Assembly (NCBI GenBank): GCA_014695295.1 | Contig: JACJNY010000059.1 | Coordinates: forward strand, 62,001 to 126,000 | DNA from: Microcoleus sp. FACHB-61 | GTDB lineage: Bacteria; Cyanobacteriota; Cyanobacteriia; Cyanobacteriales; Microcoleaceae | Reading direction: 5' to 3' | Length of the DNA: 64,000 bases | Program-made: the position numbers and the translations under genes | Shown here: in pieces, positions 18,436 through 25,746 of the stretch | How the letters are laid out: every line of letters starts with the position of its first letter | Position numbering within the stretch: position 1 is the stretch's first letter | The notes under the pieces: generated by a model | Databases searched by the model: none | Told to the model about the DNA's origin: nothing | What the model saw: the letters and a program-made list of their open reading frames with translations, nothing else

Positions 18436-19377
18436 ATGAAGCAACTTTTGATTGCTGAGCGCATTTGCCTAATTGCCCACGTCTTTTCAATGGCTTTTGG
18501 ATTGGCAGGGTTGCTGCTGATTTTACCCCGTCCCGAATTGGTTATGAGTTTACCGCCCGCTGGGCAAACTCTATTCCAGTGGGGGATGGCTGGGGGTGGA
18601 GTAGTTTATATCATCTTTGGTGCAGCAGCAGTTGCTCTCTATTCCATGCGGACATTGGGTTGGGGTGCAACTCTGGCTTTTTTACTGCCTTCTGTGTTTT
18701 TGTCCTTGAGTAGCGAGTTGTTGGGAACGAGTACGGGTTTTCCCTTCGGCCACTACCACTATTTGAGCGGTTTGGGTTACAAAATTGCAGGGCTGGTTCC
18801 GTTTACAATTCCCCTCTCGTGGTTTTATCTGGGACTGGTTTCCTATGTAATTGCTCGCGCTGGAGTAGCTGGCGGTAAAGGTAAGCTCAACTGGGTGCGC
18901 CAAATAGGGGCGATCGCCCTTGGTGCTTTGCTGCTAACAGCTTGGGATTTTGTACTAGATCCGGCGATGAGTCAAACTTCTGTGCCTTTTTGGGAGTTTG
19001 AGGAAATTGGGGCTTTCTTTGGGATGCCTTACCGCAATTTGGCTGGGTGGATGGGTACGGGAGCGCTATTTATGTCTGTAGCAGCTTTCTTCTGGAGAAA
19101 AATGCCGATTCAATTAGAGCGATCGGAATTGGGTTTGCCCTTAATTGTTTATTTGGTAAACTTTGCTTTCGGAGCAATTATCACTGTAGTTTCCTTGGAT
19201 TCTCGGTTCTGGTTCCCGACATCGCTAGCGGTGCTTCTGGGTGTAGTTCCGGCGATCGCGTTAAGCTGGATCGCTAAACCCGCAGCAGGTTACGTCACAG
19301 AAACAATGCCGTCTTTAGATACATCTGCAGTCACCGCTGAAATTCCACCTCAGCCCGTGGGCGTTTTGCGCAAGTAA
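18436..19377 (+). CDS. cruF: Gamma-carotene 1'-hydroxylase CruF (carotenoid hydratase)
   Basis: 313 residues from the ATG at 18436, preceded by AGGAG 5 nt upstream; an in-frame ATG at 18400 lacks a ribosome site. Seven to eight hydrophobic membrane segments. Motifs of the CruF/DUF422 carotenoid hydratase family are seen: GTSTGFPFGHYHYLSGLGYK, VPFTIPLSWFYLG and AWDFVLDPAMSQ. CruF adds water across the psi end of gamma-carotene derivatives in the plasma or thylakoid membrane during myxol synthesis. cruG follows downstream, as in other cyanobacteria. A strong hairpin between them suggests at least partly separate transcripts. Confidence 0.93.
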   Translation: MKQLLIAERICLIAHVFSMAFGLAGLLLILPRPELVMSLPPAGQTLFQWGMAGGGVVYIIFGAAAVALYSMRTLGWGATLAFLLPSVFLSLSSELLGTSTGFPFGHYHYLSGLGYKIAGLVPFTIPLSWFYLGLVSYVIARAGVAGGKGKLNWVRQIGAIALGALLLTAWDFVLDPAMSQTSVPFWEFEEIGAFFGMPYRNLAGWMGTGALFMSVAAFFWRKMPIQLERSELGLPLIVYLVNFAFGAIITVVSLDSRFWFPTSLAVLLGVVPAIALSWIAKPAAGYVTETMPSLDTSAVTAEIPPQPVGVLRK

Positions 19378-19438
19378 GTCGCGATCGAGCAACCCCGGCT
19401 GATTTAGCAAAAATTTACACTAAATTTTGAGCTAGTTT

Positions 19439-19472
19439 AAAAACCCGGTTTCTACAAGAAACCGGGTTTTTC
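19439..19472. terminator. Hairpin terminator after cruF
   Basis: AAAACCCGGTTTCT and AGAAACCGGGTTTT form a 14-bp stem with a loop of about 4 nt, followed by a T. The palindrome is common in this genome type and may be a repeat used as terminator. Confidence 0.75.
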
Positions 19473-19629
19473 AGCGGCGATTTTTTCATGCCCAATTCCT
19501 GTAATATGTTTGAGGCCAAAATTTTATTAAATTTTTTAAATTGATATTAGTTACAAAAAAAAAGAACTGTAAATAAGCTCCCAACCCATATCCAGTAAGT
19601 CATTCCCAATTCTTCAATTCTTCAAGAGT

Positions 19630-20841
19630 ATGGTTTTCCCGATCGCCCCTCACCAGTTCCCCGAAGTGCTGACAAGTCTCATCCCTGTTGCACTCTTGCT
19701 GCTGCAATTGCCCGCCGCAGCCATTCTTATGTCGCGTTTGATTAAAGGCCCATCGCGCATCCCGCCCCTGGAACCCGATTCGCCGACGCTGGATTTGTTG
19801 GGTGCTTGTACTGCGGTAGTACCGACTTTGAACGAAGCCGATCGAATTGCGCCTTGTTTGGAAGGATTGAGCCACCAAAGTTACGAACTCCGAGAAGCGA
19901 TCGTGGTTGACAGCTATTCGGTAGACGGAACCGGAGATTTAGTCAAAGCGGCAGCACAAAAAGATCCCCGGTTTCGCTTGATTAACGACGATCCGCTGCC
20001 GGCGGGCTGGGTAGGGCGTCCCTGGGCGCTGAATGCGGGTTTTTTGGCAAGTTCCGAGAAGTGCGAGTGGATTTTGGGGATAGATGCGGATACTGTGCCG
20101 CATCCGGGTTTGATTGCGAGTTTGCTGAAGACGGCGGCGGCTGGAAATTACGATTTGATTTCGCTCTCGCCGCAGTTTATCCTCAAGTATCCGGGGGAGT
20201 TATGGCTGCAACCTGCTTTGTTAATGACTTTGGTTTATCGGTTCGGGCCGACGGGGACTGGCGGGGATGTGCCGGAACGGGTGATGGCGAACGGTCAGTG
20301 TTTTTTGTGCAGGCGCGAGGTTTTGGTGGCATTGGGGGGCTATGAGGTCGCGAGGGGTTCGTTTTGCGATGATGTGACTTTGGCTCGCTATGCGGCTGCT
20401 AAGGGCTTTAAGGTGGGCTTTTTGGATGGGGCTAAGGTGTTAAAGGTGCGGATGTATGAGGGGGCGATCGAGACTTGGAATGAATGGGGTCGATCGCTCG
20501 ATTTGAAAGATGCTGCTTCTGGCGGTCAAATCTGGGGCGATTTGTGGCTGTTGCTGGCGGTTCAAGGTTTGCCGGTACCGATTGTGTTGTGCTATTTGCT
20601 GTTTGGTTCGCTGCCGGCGGTTGGTGTATTTCCGCACTTTTGGCTGTTGGGATTGAATGTATTTTTGGTTGCAGTGCGATCGGCTTTGTGTTTGGCGATC
20701 GCTCCTTCTTACGATACAACTGGGGCATCGGGTAAATGGCTGTTTTGGCTGTCACCTTTGGCCGATCCGCTGGCGTTTTTGCGTATTCTAATTTCTGCTT
20801 TAAATCAGCCTACTCAGTGGCGCGGCAGAAAGTATAGTTAG
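19630..20841 (+). CDS. cruG: 2'-O-glycosyltransferase CruG (myxoxanthophyll synthesis)
   Basis: 403 residues, family GT2: N-terminal membrane helix, VVPTLNEADRIAPCLEGL, nucleotide-sugar DxD-type motif GIDADTVPHPG near 155, GQCFLCRREVL, and C-terminal membrane helices. It follows cruF; CruG glycosylates the 2'-hydroxyl of myxol to make myxol glycoside. Start: the ATG at 19630 gives the normal length. The last ~360 bp (from 20477) are repeated at 31656-32020, with shorter pieces at 37968-38043 and 39513-39608, so this gene end marks one border of the accessory island. Confidence 0.92.
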   Translation: MVFPIAPHQFPEVLTSLIPVALLLLQLPAAAILMSRLIKGPSRIPPLEPDSPTLDLLGACTAVVPTLNEADRIAPCLEGLSHQSYELREAIVVDSYSVDGTGDLVKAAAQKDPRFRLINDDPLPAGWVGRPWALNAGFLASSEKCEWILGIDADTVPHPGLIASLLKTAAAGNYDLISLSPQFILKYPGELWLQPALLMTLVYRFGPTGTGGDVPERVMANGQCFLCRREVLVALGGYEVARGSFCDDVTLARYAAAKGFKVGFLDGAKVLKVRMYEGAIETWNEWGRSLDLKDAASGGQIWGDLWLLLAVQGLPVPIVLCYLLFGSLPAVGVFPHFWLLGLNVFLVAVRSALCLAIAPSYDTTGASGKWLFWLSPLADPLAFLRILISALNQPTQWRGRKYS

Positions 20842-20866
20842 GCTGGAGCAACCGAACATAATATAA

Positions 20867-20891
20867 GAACACAACAATGTTGTGTCCCTAC
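20867..20891. repeat. Small palindrome (ACACAACAATGTTGTGT)
   Basis: Perfect short palindrome followed by CCCTAC, just after cruG; repeated at 47083-47107. It belongs to the same size class as the GGGACACGGCA/TGCCGTGTCCC palindromes at 43787 and 59163. Confidence 0.8.
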
Positions 20892-20938
20892 AAAATTTTG
20901 ACAAATATAGCGGTTCTCAGTTTTTATCCTTCGATACG

Positions 20939-21772
20939 CTAAGGGCGTTTTCTTACCAGCGAATCATTAAACAGCAACGAATCTGATTGATTCTGTTTCA
21001 CTTTTTCAGCAGTTGTCCAACCACCGCTCTCATTAATGCGCTCCTTAAGTTTGTTAGGACATTCTTGGCGAATTTGAGATAATGTATCATACCATCTCGC
21101 TCGATTGATAAAAGTCGCACCCTCTGGACTCCAAGCTGCTTCAAATACCATCCCGCTGTTGGGGGTTTTCTCTTGAATACCAAGCTCGTCATAGATGTCA
21201 ATGGGAGTTCCCTCTCGCGTGTAGCCTTTGCCGTTTCCGCAGTAATCGGCCCGTGTCATGCGCGTGCAAGCTTGGTGATAGTCTCGGAGTGACTTTCCTT
21301 TGACATTCTTCCAAGGTTTGTAGCCGAAGCGAACGCACTTAGCTAGAACTCCACTTGTACAGCCAAATGTCATGAGATCGCTGGATTCTGTGTGCTTTCC
21401 TGTCTCATCCCACGAACCCGTCAGCGGAATTGCCTTGGCGACATTCTCGGCATCAGGAGTACACAAATTCTTCCATTGAGAATCGGCAGAATCTAGATAA
21501 AAGACTGTGTAAAGATAGGTTTCTTTTTCGGGGTCTTTTGGGTCTAGTTCAACATCTTTGATTTGAAAGTTCAGCTTTCTTCCCTGCTCGTCAACTGCGT
21601 TAAACTGTGCGCCTTTTAAGTCTTTGCCTTTAACAATTTCAGTCGTCGGGGCAGTCGCGCTGGTGTCTAGTTCGGTTTTATAAGTGCTGTTTTGATTCTT
21701 TGCAAACACTCCACAGCTAACAAGCAACATCGGAAAACCAACAACAAAACTGTATATAAATGTCTTTTTCAT
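20939..21772 (-). CDS. ADYC-domain lipoprotein
   Basis: 277 residues. N-terminal lipobox LLVSC (Cys 20) after a hydrophobic segment predicts a lipoprotein. The region KGAQFNAVDEQGRKLNFQI and the central TRADYCGNGKGYTREGTPID with several Cys (about 115-190) match the ADYC domain, a secreted domain of unknown function known from myxobacteria and cyanobacteria. Six or so Cys outside the lipobox suggest disulfides in an exported fold. The small secreted gene at 21852 lies just upstream on the same strand with only a hairpin between, so the two may form one operon. Confidence 0.85.
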   Translation of the reverse strand: MKKTFIYSFVVGFPMLLVSCGVFAKNQNSTYKTELDTSATAPTTEIVKGKDLKGAQFNAVDEQGRKLNFQIKDVELDPKDPEKETYLYTVFYLDSADSQWKNLCTPDAENVAKAIPLTGSWDETGKHTESSDLMTFGCTSGVLAKCVRFGYKPWKNVKGKSLRDYHQACTRMTRADYCGNGKGYTREGTPIDIYDELGIQEKTPNSGMVFEAAWSPEGATFINRARWYDTLSQIRQECPNKLKERINESGGWTTAEKVKQNQSDSLLFNDSLVRKRP

Positions 21773-21797
21773 AGTTTCAATTTCTGCCCGGGGTTGA

Positions 21798-21828
21798 GAT
21801 ACCCGGCTTCTTTGAGAAGTCGGGTATC
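21798..21828. terminator. Hairpin between the small NG-repeat gene and the ADYC gene
   Basis: GATACCCGGCTTC and GAAGTCGGGTATC form a 13-bp stem with a 5-nt loop. It could attenuate transcription from the upstream small gene into the ADYC gene, or be a dispersed repeat. Confidence 0.6.
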
Positions 21829-21851
21829 TGGCTTTCAGTTATCTTTAGCAA

Positions 21852-22124
21852 CTATTCAGCAGCAACTCGCGTTACGCCTACAAGCTGTCCACCTTCGACT
21901 TTAAGGCTTTGCAATTCCATGCCTTGCAGTTTTGTGGGTTGCATACTCGTACCCGGGAGCACGACAGCCTTTAATCTCAAGCCGTTGACCTGCAAGCCGT
22001 TCAGACTCCAGCCGTTCCACTGGATGCCCTGGATCACGATTCCTGGCCCTGCGTTAGCCGACCCAGAGAAAGCTAAAGAGAGTGCTGCTGTAGCGAGGGC
22101 GATCGTTAATACACTTTTCTTCAT
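21852..22124 (-). CDS. Small secreted NG-repeat protein
   Basis: 90 residues from the ATG at 22124 (MKKSVLTIALATAALSLAFS, signal peptide ending SANA). The mature part has repeats GIQWNGWSLNGLQVNGLRL followed by TKLQGMELQSLKVEGGQLVG, a ~5-residue periodicity with Gly. Similar NG-rich segments precede the ADYC domain in some proteins I recall, so this gene may supply that segment separately. An upstream in-frame ATG at 22196 would spoil the signal peptide. Function unknown. Confidence 0.75.
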   Translation of the reverse strand: MKKSVLTIALATAALSLAFSGSANAGPGIVIQGIQWNGWSLNGLQVNGLRLKAVVLPGTSMQPTKLQGMELQSLKVEGGQLVGVTRVAAE

Positions 22125-22245
22125 GGTGAAAATCCTCAACTGTGTTTTCAAGACGTTGCCTATTTGCTGCAATGTTTGAGCTACTAATTTTCGCAACCGA
22201 TGGCTTGCAGCTTACTAGAGGTTGTTTTCCCTCTAATCCCATCTA

Positions 22246-22318
22246 CAAATTCATCAAAACACGCAGATGACCGAGATCGAGACTGAGAATGTACTGACTT
22301 GTGACCGACTTTCGAGTG
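22246..22318. repeat. Copy 1 of the STAND-gene upstream element, without a gene
   Basis: CAAATTCATCAAAACACG followed by GACCGAGATCGAGACTGAGA and GTGACCGACTTTCGAGTGAC matches the leader of the STAND genes at 23650, 27963 and 34204, but no STAND coding sequence follows. It may mark a fourth, lost module. No gene is seen from 22125 to 22571. Confidence 0.8.
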
Positions 22319-22571
22319 ACCGGCTTTGAGACAGTCGGCTTGGCTTGTGTGAGAGGGGAAAGAGAGCGATCGCTACTTCGATACTCGGTACGAAACGCCG
22401 AAACAGTTTCCTCAGTTGCTCAATTGGTCTTAAATATTTTTCAGGGCAACAGGAAAAGATTATACAGGTGTCGATAGGTAGGAAGGTGATGTGATAGAGG
22501 GATAGGGTGAAGGCGTCTTTTCCAACTCTCTCCATCACCTCACCCAATTTTCCAATTACTGAATCGGTGTT

Positions 22572-23528
22572 CTAAGGAGCCTGCCAACCCAATCCTGTGA
22601 TGGTGGTTATGGCGGGACCGTTGTTGATATTGAGCGAAAACGGGCTGACCCCTTTCACAACGCCAATCCGTTCGTCTACAAGAATCGGATTAGGATTATC
22701 GATGTAGATTCCTACACCTGAAATGCCATTGCCAAGGTTTACACTCTTCAATGAATAGTTCACGCCTCCTTTGAGCTGGATAGTATCCGTGCCTGGGGTA
22801 AAGTCGTTAATCAAGGCGTAGCCATTCTGAGGTGGGATGGGAAGAGTGCGATCGTCGTAGTAAATATTGCTGGCATCCCCAAGGACAAATTTATCAATCC
22901 CACCACCCCCAATGAGAGTATCAATCTCTCCTCGACCGGGATTAGACGCAAAGGGATTAACTCCACCCAGAATGTCATTATCCCAACCCCCATCCAGGAA
23001 ATCGTTGCCACTGCCACCGATCAGAGTATCATTGCCATTGCCGCCAAATAGGTCGTCGTTATCTTCATCACCAAATAGGCTGTCATTGCCAGTGCTAGCT
23101 TGTAGGCTGTCGTTGCCACTGCCACCCCGGAGGATGTTATTATGAGCCCCCCCATCCAGGAGATCGTTGCCACTACCACCTACTAGGGAGTCGTTACCGT
23201 GGTCGCCGAATAGTTCGTCATCGTTAGATCCGCCATTGAGTGTGTCATTATCATCGTTACCCAGGAGAAGGTCGTTGCCAGAGCCGCCAAATAGTATGTC
23301 TCGACCCCTGTTACCACTTAGTGCATCATTACCTTCACCCCCAAACAACTGGTCATTGCCTGCACCATTACTACCACCACCATCGCCCTCCAGCAGGTCG
23401 TTGCCAGACCCACCATCTAGATAGTCATCTCCCTCAAGACCATAGATTTTGTCAGCTTCATCAGTTCCAACTAGCTTTGGCTTGTCGATGCCGTTGTCGT
23501 TGAAGCTGGTGCCTATGATAAGTGCCAT
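22572..23528 (-). CDS. RTX-type calcium-binding repeat protein (module 1)
   Basis: 318 residues dominated by nonapeptide repeats G-G-x-G-(N/D)-D-x-L-x (residues about 25-205), the haemolysin-type Ca2+-binding beta-roll, with about 16-18 repeats. The C-terminal ~110 residues (INDFTPGTDTIQLKGGVNYS, GVGIYID..) form the beta-rich cap often seen in cyanobacterial members. No N-terminal signal peptide, so a C-terminal type I secretion signal is expected, although no secretion genes are nearby. Divergently transcribed from a STAND pseudogene with a 238-bp shared promoter region. Confidence 0.9.
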   Translation of the reverse strand: MALIIGTSFNDNGIDKPKLVGTDEADKIYGLEGDDYLDGGSGNDLLEGDGGGSNGAGNDQLFGGEGNDALSGNRGRDILFGGSGNDLLLGNDDNDTLNGGSNDDELFGDHGNDSLVGGSGNDLLDGGAHNNILRGGSGNDSLQASTGNDSLFGDEDNDDLFGGNGNDTLIGGSGNDFLDGGWDNDILGGVNPFASNPGRGEIDTLIGGGGIDKFVLGDASNIYYDDRTLPIPPQNGYALINDFTPGTDTIQLKGGVNYSLKSVNLGNGISGVGIYIDNPNPILVDERIGVVKGVSPFSLNINNGPAITTITGLGWQAP

Positions 23529-23649
23529 TTCAGTTGCTCCTTGTTTTGAAAGACTTAATGCAAGGGTCTGTCGCGATCGCTACTCGCTGTTTCCTAGCTG
23601 GTTAGCTAAGTGTTTTTACTCGGATCGAGAACCCGCATCGGACTTCTCA

Positions 23650-23766
23650 TCTCTACTAAATTCATCAAAACTTGCCATTGACCGAGATCGAGACCGAGAA
23701 TGTACTGACTTATTACCGACTTTCGAGTAACTTGCTAAAATCTGCATAACTTTCGGAGGATAGGGT
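23650..23766 (+). promoter_or_regulatory. Conserved leader of STAND pseudogene (module 1)
   Basis: About 115 bp conserved with 27963-28086 and 34204-34323. It includes GACCGAGATCGAGAC, a candidate -10 TAAAAT in TTGCTAAAATCTGCATAAC, and the ribosome site GGAGGATAGGGT directly before ATG. Confidence 0.7.
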
Positions 23767-24210
23767 ATGTCACGATCGCTCAAAGTTCGCAGCGACTCCA
23801 TTAAGCAAGCCAAATTAGCCCTCCAGCACAATGGTTTTCCCAGCCAAAGAGCTTTGGCTGAAGAATTAGGACTTGCTTTATCCACTCTCAGCAGTTTCCT
23901 CACAGGAAAAACCGTTGATTATGCGGCTTTTGTGGAAATTTGTGGAAAATTGGCGATCGATTGGCGAGAGATTTCTGACTTGGGCGATCGGGTTCCATCC
24001 CAGTCTGTAGAGGTGAAATTCTGAAATGTGTTATGGATGTTGACACTCACCTGTGGCAAGTGGGAAAGGGTAAACAACTTTTGACCTTTCATGGTCAAAC
24101 AATAGTGAGCGGTAGTGGCGATCGCAAAGTAAAGTTTTGGCAGATCCGTTTTAAGCGAAGCACAAAAAGCCACGCTCAAAGCTCTTAGCGCGATAGAAAA
24201 TGGCGAATGA
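23767..24210 (+). pseudogene. Collapsed HTH-NB-ARC-WD40 STAND gene (module 1)
   Basis: The first 85 codons (23767-24024) encode the HTH domain nearly identical to the two intact STAND proteins, ending at a stop after VPSQSVEVKF. The following DNA retains WD40 fragments ([26 protein letters not shown]) and, in another frame, the C-terminal tail [19 protein letters not shown] with its TGA at 24210. NB-ARC and nearly all WD40 blades are deleted. The 85-residue HTH peptide keeps an intact promoter and ribosome site, so it could still be made. Confidence 0.88.
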
Positions 24211-24284
24211 GCCGAATGTGGGCAACAAAGTATTAATTTTTCAAACCCAAGCCACAACTTACAGCACGCTGGGGACTTCCCCGC

Positions 24285-25511
24285 TTAGCCCATCGTTACA
24301 ACGCGGCGAATTTCGTCGGTTTTAAAGCCAATTGCCATCGGGCGACGCACTCCAGGTAGTACCTGCACGTCGTACAATTCCTCTACCACTCCTTCAATCC
24401 GCAACGAGTGGACGATATCCCCATTTCTCAGGTCAATCACCACTAATCCGCAGCGGGGTTCGGCATCTTTGGCACGCAAGTTGTCATCTAAGGACAAGCC
24501 GGAAAACGTCTTGTTATGCCGGGGTTTGGATAGCCCGACGATCGCGAAGTCACCGCTGAAGGCACAGCCGCGCATATAGCCAGGGCAGAAAGCTACTGGC
24601 TCAAAGACACCCCGTTCGATGTCTGCATAGCCAAATTCCCCAGTGCCGGAGTTAAGCAGCCACAGCTTATTCCTGTACCAGCGGGGGGAGTGGGGCATGG
24701 AAAGTCCCGTCAGAATTATCTCATTGTTGCTGATATCAATAACGCAGCCACCATCCCGCCTTCTATCCCGCCAACCGTCCGCCACATCACTCTGGCTGAC
24801 TGCTGTCACGTAACGGGGTAGCCCGTCTCGCAGTGCCAAGCCGTTCAGGTGACAGCGGTCTTCTGCCGCTAGCTTGGAGATGAAGGGGGGTTGCCAGAGA
24901 GGGAGGAAGCTGTACTTTTCACTGACTGTGGCGAGACAGCTAAATAGAGTATTGACGAAGATGACCCCCCCTAACCCCCCCTTAGTAAGGGGGGGAACAA
25001 AATTCTGTTTTTCTTGCTCCCCCCTTGATAAGGGGGGCTGGGGGGGTACTTCTACCACCACGTCATGCACGTCCAAATCCCCCGTGATGTAACCTACCTG
25101 AGGCACGTATACGCCGTCATAGCCATTGTGAACTTGTCCCGCTGACAGAGCATTTTCAAACCGCCACAGTTGATACAGAGAACTCATGTAGAGAGTTGAA
25201 CCCTCTGCATACAACCCCATGCAGCGCTCAAAGGAGCGCTCGAATACCGACAACTGTCCATTCGGTTGCAACCCAATAAAAAAAACTTTCCCCGCCTGAT
25301 AGGTGGTGAAAGCAAGACTCAGGTTTTGCTCGGCTAACCAGGAGGTGAACTGGCGGGAAGCAGTGATTTCCAGGGAGGGGGCGCTAGTTGAGGGGGTAGC
25401 AGAATTGAGGAAATTTCCACTGTCCGCCCCTATGTCTGGTGCATCTTTGATTGTTAGGGGAAGTTCCTTAGCCGCAAAGCCCTTACGGTTTGATTGCATT
25501 GCATCTGTCAT
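24285..25511 (-). CDS. TIGR03032 family protein with in-frame repeat insertion
   Basis: 408 residues from the ATG at 25511 (MTDAMQSNRKGF); the open frame upstream to 25592 is hydrophobic nonsense over a heptamer repeat. Family features: ASRQFTSWLAEQNLSLAFTT, RCMGLYAEGSTLYMSS, HLNGLALRDGLPRYVTAVSQ, MPHSPRWYRNKLWLLNSGTG, the propeller-like pattern of this uncharacterised family. Residues about 155-183 (PPQPPLSRGEQEK.. to LTKGGLGG) come from an inserted palindromic repeat (24963-25047) that keeps the frame. Predicted cytosolic. It sits inside the accessory island between modules 1 and 2. Confidence 0.85.
   Translation of the reverse strand: MTDAMQSNRKGFAAKELPLTIKDAPDIGADSGNFLNSATPSTSAPSLEITASRQFTSWLAEQNLSLAFTTYQAGKVFFIGLQPNGQLSVFERSFERCMGLYAEGSTLYMSSLYQLWRFENALSAGQVHNGYDGVYVPQVGYITGDLDVHDVVVEVPPQPPLSRGEQEKQNFVPPLTKGGLGGVIFVNTLFSCLATVSEKYSFLPLWQPPFISKLAAEDRCHLNGLALRDGLPRYVTAVSQSDVADGWRDRRRDGGCVIDISNNEIILTGLSMPHSPRWYRNKLWLLNSGTGEFGYADIERGVFEPVAFCPGYMRGCAFSGDFAIVGLSKPRHNKTFSGLSLDDNLRAKDAEPRCGLVVIDLRNGDIVHSLRIEGVVEELYDVQVLPGVRRPMAIGFKTDEIRRVVTMG
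24963..25047. repeat. Palindromic CCCCCCTT..AAGGGGGG element inside a coding region
   Basis: Two CCCCCCTT(A/G)-x-TAAGGGGGG hairpins joined by AACAAAATTCTGTTTTTCTTG. The translated form (PPLTKGGLGGV, PPLSRGEQEK) is a known kind of repeat-derived insertion in cyanobacterial proteins. The insertion preserves the TIGR03032 frame. Confidence 0.85.
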
Positions 25512-25548
25512 GATTAGTCTTTTGTTCGTAAGAAAATGTGCTATAGCA

Positions 25549-25580
25549 GAAGGAAGAAGGAAGAAGGAAGAAGGAAGAAG
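25549..25580. repeat. Heptanucleotide tandem repeat (GAAGGAA type)
   Basis: Four to five copies of AGAAGGA directly upstream of the TIGR03032 gene, in the position of its 5' leader. Confidence 0.85.
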
Positions 25581-25746
25581 CAGTAATAGCAATGGTATCA
25601 GCGATTAAGAATGTCTTAACCGTCTTGGCGGTTGCTATAAAAAGTGCACAGAAGTACAAGAAAGAAAAGTTAGGGAAACCGAGCGGGATTCCCCTAACTT
25701 AGTGCGTTGTCGAAGAGTGAAATACTCTCAAAGCAGTTGGATCGCA

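Noticed and set aside
22254-22547. 97-codon minus-strand frame
   Set aside because: Its C-terminal third is the antisense of the STAND leader repeat, so the reading frame is probably accidental.
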